This document shows, one piece after another, positions 1 through 5,039 of a stretch of 11,001 nucleotides of DNA; positions within the stretch are counted from its first letter, which is position 1; each line of letters opens with the position of its first letter. The stretch lies in contig CAVKOU010000052.1 in the NCBI GenBank assembly GCA_963658085.1, positions 1 through 11,001 of the forward strand, written 5' to 3'. The translations under genes and the position numbers were made by a program. The stretch is from CAKRJP01 sp963658085 (lineage in GTDB: Bacteria; Bacillota; Clostridia; Lachnospirales; Lachnospiraceae). The notes under the pieces were generated by a model that had not been told where the DNA came from, did not search any database, and saw only the letters and a program-made list of their open reading frames with translations.

Positions 1-92
1 TTTTCTTGCTTTTCCAACTCTGCTTTTTATATTTACTGATTCCTATGTTTTCCTTCTCCCAATACAAAAGACAGAAATTAAAATTCAGCATC

Positions 93-147
93 AAAAAACA
101 GCCCCAAGAGGTATGGTGAATATGTCACTTGCCTCAGGGCTGCTGTT
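93..147 (-). terminator. Intrinsic terminator closing the secreted-protein operon
   Basis: Read on the minus strand, AGCCCTGAGG pairs with CCTCTTGGGGCT across an inner AGTGA/TCACC stem, and the hairpin is followed at once by GTTTTTT (A-run at 93-98 on the plus strand). It lies just downstream of the stop of the 276-aa membrane protein gene, so it is the expected end of the three-gene minus-strand transcript. Bases 1-92 further left hold nothing I can support. Confidence 0.85.
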
Positions 148-155
148 ATCATCTC

Positions 156-986
156 TTATTCAATTTTCGTAAATGCCTGTGTAATGGCATCTGTCAAATC
201 ATATTGTTCATCATCAGTCAGCAGATATGATGTTCTAATAACCATCGTTCCTACAATAGCGTATGAGCCAGAATATAAAATTGTATCGTCAAATCCTTTA
301 AGATACTCTACTCTGTTCTCTGCTTCTTCCAATGTCCCATAACTTTCGATTGCTCCGCCACAATCGGTTCCTTTATCAATAATAGACTCTCCAGGCACCG
401 AGGAATCATCCACTTTATCATAAGAAAAATAGATGCATGACACATAGCCATTTTCCTTATTTAACATACCATTTGGATCGTTATCTTCCGTAACAGCTTC
501 AATTTCCTGAACACCATCTACAGATTGCAATCTTTCTATCAGCCATGCTTCATCTGGTACTGTAATCTGTTCTACGACCTTTACATTTTCTTCAAGCGCT
601 TCTGTCATTTCTTCAAGCGTAGCTATATCCTTCAGGATTTTCTCCTTGCTATTGCCACCCATTACAGATTTGATCACTGCAATATATGATTCTGAAACAC
701 GCTCCAAAGTATCTGCTTTTGTAATTAATCCATCAATATTTATCAGCGTGGTTTTTTCTGCTGCATCGTTATATTTTCCCACCGCTGTATTGTAGTTCTC
801 CACTGCTACATTGTAATTTTTTGTGGCATTTTGTGCCGGAATAATCAATGATACAAACAAAATTCCTACAACCACTGCCATGGCAAGTACGCATACTATA
901 AACACCTTTTTCCACGGTCTCTTTTTATTTTCTGCACCATTATTTTCAGTGGTATCAACTTGCTTTTCTTCGGTATTCTTTTTCAT
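156..986 (-). CDS. Single-pass membrane protein with coiled-coil ectodomain, unknown function
   Basis: The 276-aa product is not one I recognise. Residues 1-27 are polar and Lys/Glu-rich (cytoplasmic tail). Residues 28-49 are a single hydrophobic helix starting after a Lys-rich stop. Residues 50-276 should lie outside. Residues about 52-75 repeat an N-Y-N/A-V pattern (NYNVAVENYNTAVGKYN), continuing into a long acidic helical region to about 145 that suggests a stalk or coiled coil. The C-terminal part (about 145-276) is mixed alpha/beta and acidic, with two Cys (near 184 and 209). There is no lipobox. It is the last gene of a three-gene operon: its ATG overlaps the upstream stop as ATGA, with AGGGAG upstream as ribosome site, so it is probably translationally coupled. 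A surface sensor, anchor or immunity partner of the secreted protein encoded two genes upstream is possible but is inference. Confidence 0.8.
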   Translation of the reverse strand: MKKNTEEKQVDTTENNGAENKKRPWKKVFIVCVLAMAVVVGILFVSLIIPAQNATKNYNVAVENYNTAVGKYNDAAEKTTLINIDGLITKADTLERVSESYIAVIKSVMGGNSKEKILKDIATLEEMTEALEENVKVVEQITVPDEAWLIERLQSVDGVQEIEAVTEDNDPNGMLNKENGYVSCIYFSYDKVDDSSVPGESIIDKGTDCGGAIESYGTLEEAENRVEYLKGFDDTILYSGSYAIVGTMVIRTSYLLTDDEQYDLTDAITQAFTKIE

Positions 987-1312
987 CGCAGAAGCTCCCT
1001 CTCAAATTTGTTAATTGCCTTTTTGGCTGTATGCTGCTTTATCAAGCCTTCCCTTGCATAACAACAAACGTCCAGACTTTTCTTATTCTTTTTTATGATA
1101 ATGTACGCCGTATTTTTATTTCCTATTCCGGCTGCTATCGTTCCAATGTAATATTCTTCTTCCAAATTTTCTTGAAGTAGAGTTCCAATTTTCAACAATG
1201 TATCCCTAATCTTCAGCATACTAATACCTGTTACTATTTCTCCTGTTTCAACAAGTTCTTCCTTTATCCGGATAAACTCACTTAATTTCTCTATTAAATC
1301 CTTATTATTCAT
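983..1312 (-). CDS. Small soluble protein of unknown function in the secreted-protein operon
   Basis: The 109-aa product has no signal peptide or membrane segment. An N-terminal helical half (about residues 1-52, with many Glu, Leu and Ile) is followed by a beta-rich piece (YYIGTIAAGIGNKNTAYIIIKK) and a Lys-rich helical C-terminus. I do not recognise the family. The start at 1312 is chosen because GAGAGGAG sits five to six bases upstream. The earlier in-frame ATG at 1327 overlaps the previous stop (TAATG) and would itself contain this Shine-Dalgarno, although coupling could allow it and would add five residues. The 3' end overlaps the next gene by four bases. Its place between an exported protein and a membrane protein makes a cytoplasmic partner, chaperone or immunity role thinkable, without direct evidence. 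Confidence 0.75.
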   Translation of the reverse strand: MNNKDLIEKLSEFIRIKEELVETGEIVTGISMLKIRDTLLKIGTLLQENLEEEYYIGTIAAGIGNKNTAYIIIKKNKKSLDVCCYAREGLIKQHTAKKAINKFERELLR

Positions 1313-1326
1313 AATATCTCCTCTCA

Positions 1327-2865
1327 TTAATGAACGAAAATGATACCCTGCATTTCATCCAGCATTGCATATCTTACTTCATCTTCGGATGGCATGCTGA
1401 TTTTGTCCCTGTTTGCAAGCTGCTCTTCAAACATCGGTGTCATCAGTTCTACCACAAAACTCTCCCTATCCTCACTAGCATACATATCCTTAAGTTTCGA
1501 TGAGCTGAGTGCTTCCTGTAGCTGTATGACGATAGCATCGCCTTCTTCCTGTGTAATCATATAATCCTCACTCAAATCTTCAAATTTTGCAGAAATAATT
1601 TCATACATCTGCTGAGCATCGCCTTCATACACTTTTCCTGCAATCCAATTGCTTCCTATACCTGCTACTGTTCCACCTACGATACCTCCAGCCACTGTTC
1701 CAACACCTGTTCCTACACCTGGAGCAATTGCGGTTCCTGCTGCAGCACCTGCTACACTTCCCACCTTAGCACCTCCAACACTCGCAATCGTTACTGTCAG
1801 ATTCTTTAATAACTGTTCTGTTGAAATTCTTCCAGCAAACAGGTTATACACATCATCAGCTGATAATACAACAACAATCACTGCATCAGATACTATCGTA
1901 TTTTGCAAGAGCTTGGATGCCTGTTTGACAATAGACTCCTTTGTTGCTCCAGATACGGTTACTCCGAAGGTATCAATTATAGCCTGGCATGTTTTTTCAC
2001 CAAGCTGATTAGCAATCGCATCTGTAGTCGGCGCCAGTGCACTGGTTGCACCTGTTTTTACAATCTGAGAAGATATAACATACGAAGCAAATACTACACT
2101 CCCTGTTTTAATTCCATTTATGGTTGAGTCCTTTAATGCAGTTTCCGTATCATATCCATTTAGCTTACACACAGCAAAATCTAATGCAAAACTGATTCCA
2201 AATGCACAAGCTGCTGTGACAGCTCCATTTGCTGCATCATATTTCAGAGAATCTACTGTTCCTGCCTTTGCAATATTTTTAGCCTGCTCATAAGTTATAT
2301 TGCCTTTTTTGACAAGATTTTTAGCTTCTGCTGTATCCGAAACTCCAGGAACTTTCCCATCCTTAATCTTCTTTTCCATTGCCTCTACAGCTTTTTCATA
2401 CTGGTCAGCAGGGACTTCCAGCTGCATTGGTTTATTATCAGCATCAAAATACCGATAATTTCCTGTTTCATTGTCAAATGCAGCTCCAACACTCTTTGAT
2501 GCCGTCGAATAATATTTATCCTGAATCCAGGTAATGCTACCATCTCGGTTTATAATTTTTCTGTCTGCTCCATTTTTTGCATTATCTCCACCAACCACGG
2601 TTGCATTTTTTCCGTGTAATATATCAATAAGATTATTTCCCTGCTCTGCTGCAAAGCCATGCCCTGTTGGATTTGAAAACAGCCTTTCTGTTTCCATTTG
2701 ATTTACAGTTTTAATACTGCCAGCCAAATATCCGCCAGTCTCACCAATTATATTGGTATTGTCTTCAGTTGATACCTCTATATCGGCTGCTAACACACTA
2801 ACCGGCATAACCGAAGCACATAAACATACTGCCATTGTGGCTGCAATAATTCTTTTGTATCTCAT
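1327..2865 (-). CDS. Secreted glycine-zipper protein of unknown function
   Basis: The 512-aa product starts with a clear Sec signal peptide: MRYKR, a hydrophobic core, and cleavage near VSVLA-A (residues 22-27). The mature part has a polar N-terminal domain (28-215; segments such as WIQDKYYSTASKSVGAAF and VPADQYEKAVEAMEKKIK look like a conserved globular unit). Hydrophobic helices follow at about 216-232, 253-267 and 326-337. A Gly/Ala-rich zipper runs from 363 to 410 with repeated GxxxG spacing (GGAKVGSVAGAAAG, GVGTGVGTVAGGIVGG). An acidic helical C-terminal domain (about 415-512) ends in IIFVH. Such zippers pack helices in membranes and occur in pore-forming and bacteriocin-like proteins, which suggests membrane insertion. 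The ATG at 2865 has GGGAG ten bases upstream; an in-frame GTG at 2874 and TTG at 2889 are alternatives. It is the first gene of a three-gene operon. The function is unknown to me. Confidence 0.85.
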   Translation of the reverse strand: MRYKRIIAATMAVCLCASVMPVSVLAADIEVSTEDNTNIIGETGGYLAGSIKTVNQMETERLFSNPTGHGFAAEQGNNLIDILHGKNATVVGGDNAKNGADRKIINRDGSITWIQDKYYSTASKSVGAAFDNETGNYRYFDADNKPMQLEVPADQYEKAVEAMEKKIKDGKVPGVSDTAEAKNLVKKGNITYEQAKNIAKAGTVDSLKYDAANGAVTAACAFGISFALDFAVCKLNGYDTETALKDSTINGIKTGSVVFASYVISSQIVKTGATSALAPTTDAIANQLGEKTCQAIIDTFGVTVSGATKESIVKQASKLLQNTIVSDAVIVVVLSADDVYNLFAGRISTEQLLKNLTVTIASVGGAKVGSVAGAAAGTAIAPGVGTGVGTVAGGIVGGTVAGIGSNWIAGKVYEGDAQQMYEIISAKFEDLSEDYMITQEEGDAIVIQLQEALSSSKLKDMYASEDRESFVVELMTPMFEEQLANRDKISMPSEDEVRYAMLDEMQGIIFVH

Positions 2866-2904
2866 TCTTTTCACTCTCCCATCCCTCAAGAATGCTTATT
2901 GTTC

Positions 2905-2931
2905 ATTATAGACTACATCGCCATTGTCGAA
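2905..2931 (-). promoter_or_regulatory. Candidate promoter of the secreted glycine-zipper operon
   Basis: On the minus strand there is a perfect TATAAT (2905-2910) about 40 bases before the first gene. The only -35 resemblance is TTCGAC (2926-2931) at a short 15-base spacing, or TATTCG at 17, so the -35 is weak and an activator may be needed. The 300-base space between this operon and the divergent HTH regulator holds both promoters, which makes the regulator a candidate controller. Confidence 0.5.
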
Positions 2932-3106
2932 TAGGTGATATTTGACATATTGCTTACCGCCGTTCTTTTTCTCTTTATGTCCATATTATATAAAGAACTT
3001 TTCTCCCCATACACATCCTTCTCCAAGAATTATCGCCTCTTTTGTGAAGATGCATTGTCACCATTCTATGCGAATTGCAGATTCAGTCCTGCAAACAACT
3101 CTCCAG

Positions 3107-3135
3107 TTGTTGTTTCTGTATGCTTCAAGTATAAT
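3107..3135 (+). promoter_or_regulatory. Candidate promoter of the HTH regulator
   Basis: TTGTTG (3107-3112) and a perfect TATAAT (3130-3135) are separated by exactly 17 bases, predicting a transcript start near 3142 and a leader of about 80 bases before the start chosen for the regulator. This argues against the much longer in-frame reading that could begin at 2935, because that stretch would lie upstream of the transcript. Confidence 0.6.
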
Positions 3136-3145
3136 GAGAAGCATA
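3119..3145. repeat. Perfect inverted repeat surrounding the regulator -10 box (operator-like)
   Basis: TATGCTTC (3119-3126) and GAAGCATA (3138-3145) are perfect 8-bp arms separated by 11 bases, and the TATAAT box of the regulator promoter lies inside the spacer. A second hairpin, AACAACT-CTCC-AGTTGTT, sits just upstream (3094-3111) and covers the -35. The placement is what an autoregulatory operator would look like; that role is inferred. Confidence 0.5.
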
Positions 3146-3222
3146 AGACTAATACACATCCATCACGTGGAATTAAGGGCTGTTATTCCTCGTGTTTGGT
3201 GATATTCAGGGAGGGGATTTCC

Positions 3223-3738
3223 ATAGGAAGACAATCAACAAAAGAAAACAAGACCATTTATCAGGTCTTTCGAGAAGAGGCAGGGCTGACAAGATCCGAA
3301 GCCCAGGATCTGATGACCGCTGTTTCAGATTCCAAAATCGAAAAATTCGAATATGAGACTCAGGAGCCCACGCCGTATGACATCGTTCAAATGGCTGACG
3401 CCTACAAACGTCCTGATCTTTGCAATTATTACTGTTCTCACAAATGTGAAATCGGACATCGCTATGTTCCGGAAGTAAAAATTACCGATCTTTCCAACAT
3501 CATTCTTGAGACTATTGCCAGCTTAAATGAAATCAATCCGCTGACTTCGCGTTTGGTCCAGATTGCACGGGATGGCAAGATCACTGATGACGAGATCAAA
3601 GATTTCGCTCTGATCAGCAAGAAACTGGATGAGATTTCACTTGCTGTGGATTCTCTAAATCTGTGGGTGGATAAGACTGCCGGCGAGCAGGGACTTAACG
3701 CCGAACTGCTCCATGCTGAGAAAGAAAAATTGAAATAA
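3223..3738 (+). CDS. XRE-like helix-turn-helix regulator, apparent ATA start
   Basis: Reading from 3223 gives 171 aa beginning (M)GRQSTKENKTIYQVFREEAGLTR. Residues about 11-66 have the layout of an XRE/Cro-type DNA-binding domain: YQVFREEAGLTRSEAQDLM, a recognition-helix region around SDSKIEKFEYE, then PTPYDIVQMADAYKRP. A Cys-rich CNYYCSHKC segment (67-75) and a helical C-terminal half (82-171) follow. From memory, Lachnospiraceae relatives begin MGRQS, so the start should be codon 3223, but it reads ATA instead of ATG. GGGAGGGG sits six bases upstream, ideal for that position. In-frame alternatives are GTG at 3199, with no good ribosome site, and ATG at 2935, whose extra 96 residues do not look like protein and precede the promoter. 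It is divergent from the secreted-protein operon and may regulate it. If ATA is not used, the gene may be silenced. Confidence 0.65.
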   Translation: MGRQSTKENKTIYQVFREEAGLTRSEAQDLMTAVSDSKIEKFEYETQEPTPYDIVQMADAYKRPDLCNYYCSHKCEIGHRYVPEVKITDLSNIILETIASLNEINPLTSRLVQIARDGKITDDEIKDFALISKKLDEISLAVDSLNLWVDKTAGEQGLNAELLHAEKEKLK

Positions 3739-3781
3739 GATCCGCTAAGGCATTGTCACCTTAACTCCTACAAAAAAATAA

Positions 3782-3870
3782 AACCCTCCAGGCTGTATTG
3801 CATTTCATATGTCAGACTCAATACCTAACACTTGAATGTCTCCAGCCCGGAGGGTTCTTTCTATATCTTT
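3782..3870 (+). terminator. Bidirectional intrinsic terminator between convergent genes
   Basis: AACCCTCC-A-GGCTG (3782-3795) pairs with CAGCC-C-GGAGGGTT (3843-3856), a 13-bp stem with one mismatch and a long loop. On the plus strand it is followed by TTCTTTCTATATCTTTTTATATTTTT, and on the minus strand by TTTATTTTTTT. It therefore ends the regulator transcript from the left and the small-gene operon from the right. Confidence 0.8.
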
Positions 3871-3890
3871 TTATATTTTTGCAGCACGCC

Positions 3891-4134
3891 TTACACGCTC
3901 TGTAGCTGTCTCAATATCTGCTCCGTTCTTCGGATTGCTTCATTCACCTGGCTTCTGGCATTGTTGATGCGGTCCTGCACCAGCCAGTCAGCCACAAGAC
4001 CATCAAAAAAGAAATCTGCGAATGTAAGAAAATCATTTGTTTCGATATGCAGATTGCAGGCCATATTTACATCACTGAGCTCTCTGCCCTGCCTCGACGG
4101 CTTCTCTCTTTTCTTTTTCAACATCGTATGTCAT
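3891..4134 (-). pseudogene. Small helical protein gene, apparently frameshifted near its N-terminus
   Basis: The best ribosome site (GAGGGAG, ten bases upstream) points to ATG 4134, which reads MTYDVEKEKREAVEAGQRAQ and stops at TGA 4072-4074. The rest of a plausible protein, LSDVNMACNLHIETNDF...RINNARSQVNEAIRRTEQILRQLQSV, lies in the next frame and runs to the stop at 3891. Joined at AGA-GCT/CTC-AGT they give about 81 aa: an AGxRAL helix, a central DFFFDGLVADW segment, then a long amphipathic helix. That layout fits small helical proteins I associate with Lachnospiraceae, and a loss of CT near 4078 would explain the break. A +1 translational shift at CAG-TGA is an alternative. The second frame also has its own ATG at 4124 (77 aa) and another at 4064 without clear ribosome sites. 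It is the last gene of a three-gene run. Confidence 0.55.
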
Positions 4135-4164
4135 AAGATTTTCACTCCCTCATCTGTAAGTGTG

Positions 4165-4380
4165 TTAATGGTCACCTGCAAGCAAAGCAATAATTCCGCC
4201 TACGATCAGGATTGGCAATGCCAGACAAATCAGGCCGCCTACCACCATTCCGATCAGGATCACCGGGAAAAAGATGACGTAGCATAATAATTTCAAGATC
4301 CCCCAGGATGCTTTCAGTCCGAAGACGAAGCATTTTCCCATGAATCCGATTAAACAAATAGCAAATAATAACGTTAACAT
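4165..4380 (-). CDS. Small hydrophobic membrane protein
   Basis: The 71-aa product is almost entirely hydrophobic. One helix spans about residues 2-21, an amphipathic linker with KASWGILK follows, and a long hydrophobic stretch (about 31-67, with LIGMVVGGLICLALPILIVGGIIALL) is enough for one long or two close membrane passes. AAGGAGA seven bases before ATG supports the start. It lies 19 bases after the 48-aa gene and 30 bases before the frameshifted helical protein gene, so all three are probably one transcript. I recall small membrane proteins of this look beside small helical proteins in Lachnospiraceae, function unknown. Confidence 0.75.
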   Translation of the reverse strand: MLTLLFAICLIGFMGKCFVFGLKASWGILKLLCYVIFFPVILIGMVVGGLICLALPILIVGGIIALLAGDH

Positions 4381-4399
4381 GATATCTCCTTCTGCCGGT

Positions 4400-4546
4400 T
4401 CACTTTCCGGCTGTAACTTTCTTTGAATTATTTTTTTCTGGTTTGAATGTAGATGTATTTCTTACACCGATCTTTTTGCTAAAATTCGGATTATTATCGA
4501 TTTTTGTAATGATCCGGATCATACGAATTCTCTGCGCTGTATTCAT
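4400..4546 (-). CDS. 48-aa basic small protein, first gene of the small-protein operon
   Basis: The start at ATG 4546 has AGAGG seven bases upstream and gives MNTAQRIRMIRIITKIDNNP, then NFSKKIGVRNTSTFKPEKNN and a Lys-rich tail. The N-terminal half forms an amphipathic basic helix; there is no signal peptide or Cys. A longer in-frame reading from 4723 is possible on paper, but its first 59 residues cover a terminator hairpin, an inverted repeat and the likely promoter, so I reject it. The gene is followed after 19 bases by the 71-aa membrane protein gene. I do not recognise a function. Confidence 0.6.
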   Translation of the reverse strand: MNTAQRIRMIRIITKIDNNPNFSKKIGVRNTSTFKPEKNNSKKVTAGK

Positions 4547-4563
4547 CAGTCTACCTCTTTTTT

Positions 4564-4595
4564 GACTTCGAAGTCCTCTTGCTAGCTTCATTATA
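4564..4595 (-). promoter_or_regulatory. -10 box and palindromic site before the small-protein operon
   Basis: On the minus strand TATAAT (4590-4595) lies about 45 bases before the 48-aa gene, with only a weak -35 (TGTATT, 17-base spacing). Just downstream of the predicted start point is a perfect 12-bp palindrome, GACTTCGAAGTC (4564-4575), a good position for a repressor site. The function is inferred from position. Confidence 0.45.
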
Positions 4596-4643
4596 GAAAA
4601 ATGGCTTGGACAAATACACGGTCCGATTATGGAATTGCTATCG

Positions 4644-4670
4644 GCTATTTCTCTATTTTCGAGAAATAGC
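4644..4670. repeat. Perfect 10-bp inverted repeat upstream of the small-protein operon
   Basis: GCTATTTCTC (4644-4653) and GAGAAATAGC (4661-4670) are perfect arms around a 7-base AT-rich loop. Neither strand has a T-run right after the stem, so it is not an intrinsic terminator. It lies roughly 50-75 bases upstream of the predicted -10 of the small-protein operon, where an activator could bind. Confidence 0.5.
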
Positions 4671-4692
4671 TTATAACTCCATGCTTTACCTG

Positions 4693-4748
4693 AAAAAATC
4701 CCAGTCTGAAATACCAGAATCATTGTAATTCCAATATCTCAAACTGGG
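4693..4748 (-). terminator. Intrinsic terminator after a gene remnant
   Basis: Read on the minus strand, CCCAGTTTGAGATA pairs with TATTTCAGACTGGG over 14 positions with two G-U pairs, and is followed by ATTTTTTC. It stands 37 bases beyond the stop of the remnant at 4785-4934, so it is probably that lost gene's own terminator. It also separates it from the small-protein operon. Confidence 0.75.
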
Positions 4749-4784
4749 TAATCTACACCATCTCAAAAACTATAGGGATTATGA

Positions 4785-4934
4785 TCAGCTTAAATCCATC
4801 TCCTGATCCGCACTTTTCTCTCGCTTCATCAGTTTAGGTCTGCTAGCTTCTGCCTCTGCAGCTTCCTTTTTTTTCCTGAATTTTCTCCATGACAGATGGC
4901 TTTTTCTCTTCTTCATCTTTACGACGGTCACCAT
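4785..4934 (-). pseudogene. C-terminal remnant of a larger gene with a homopolymer frameshift
   Basis: Two minus-strand frames join into a protein-like tail. One reads GDRRKDEEEKKPSVMEKIQEKK and the other continues EAAEAEASRPKLMKREKSADQEMDLS to a TGA at 4785. They are out of register by one base at a run of eight A (T8 at 4867-4874); seven A would restore a single frame. From memory the KPSVMEKIQ...EMDL layout resembles the charged C-termini of proteins carried on Firmicute conjugative elements (I think of DUF4316-like tails), but I cannot confirm this. Upstream the frame hits TAA within the adjacent palindrome, so the main body of the gene is missing. A 49-aa ORF from ATG 4934 exists in the second frame, without a ribosome site. 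A terminator follows at 4693-4748. Confidence 0.5.
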
Positions 4935-4945
4935 TATTTAGACAA

Positions 4946-4969
4946 CTTAGAGTAAAATTTTACTCTAAG
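4946..4969. repeat. 24-bp perfect palindrome
   Basis: CTTAGAGTAAAA and its exact reverse complement TTTTACTCTAAG abut with no spacer. It sits between a truncated gene remnant and a second hairpin, downstream of the aldehyde dehydrogenase gene. It may be a binding site, a recombination scar or part of a palindromic element; the sequence alone does not decide. Confidence 0.6.
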
Positions 4970-4977
4970 GTTAACGC

Positions 4978-5016
4978 TGTAGAGATTGCGTTCGGGTGTT
5001 GTACGCAATCTCTACA
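4978..5016 (-). repeat. Strong 13-bp hairpin downstream of the aldehyde dehydrogenase gene
   Basis: TGTAGAGATTGCG (4978-4990) pairs perfectly with CGCAATCTCTACA (5004-5016); one further T-A pair leaves an 11-base loop. It begins 24 bases past the dehydrogenase stop, where a terminator is expected, but no T-run follows on the minus strand. It may still protect or end that transcript, or belong with the adjacent palindrome to a small repeat element. Confidence 0.55.
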
Positions 5017-5039
5017 ATATTTACATGTGTCCTAAATGT

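Noticed and set aside
1..60. Minus-strand reading at the left edge, GISKYKKQSWKSKK after GGGAGAAGG and an ATA codon
   Set aside because: Only 15 codons are visible, no proper start codon exists, and the sequence is low-complexity; possible but not supportable.
1649..2008. Pro/Ala-rich plus-strand ORF inside the secreted-protein gene
   Set aside because: It is the antisense shadow of the Gly/Ala-rich zipper, with no ribosome site or promoter.
2935..3222. N-terminal 96-residue extension of the HTH regulator
   Set aside because: It lies mostly upstream of the predicted promoter, has low-complexity non-protein-like composition, contains two hairpins, and family members as I recall begin at the GRQS segment.
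4547..4723. Longer start for the 48-aa protein
   Set aside because: It would translate a terminator arm, a perfect inverted repeat, the -10 box and the Shine-Dalgarno of the internal ATG.
4978..5016. Hairpin as a CRISPR repeat or tRNA fragment
   Set aside because: A single copy, no spacer array, and no cloverleaf or CCA context.
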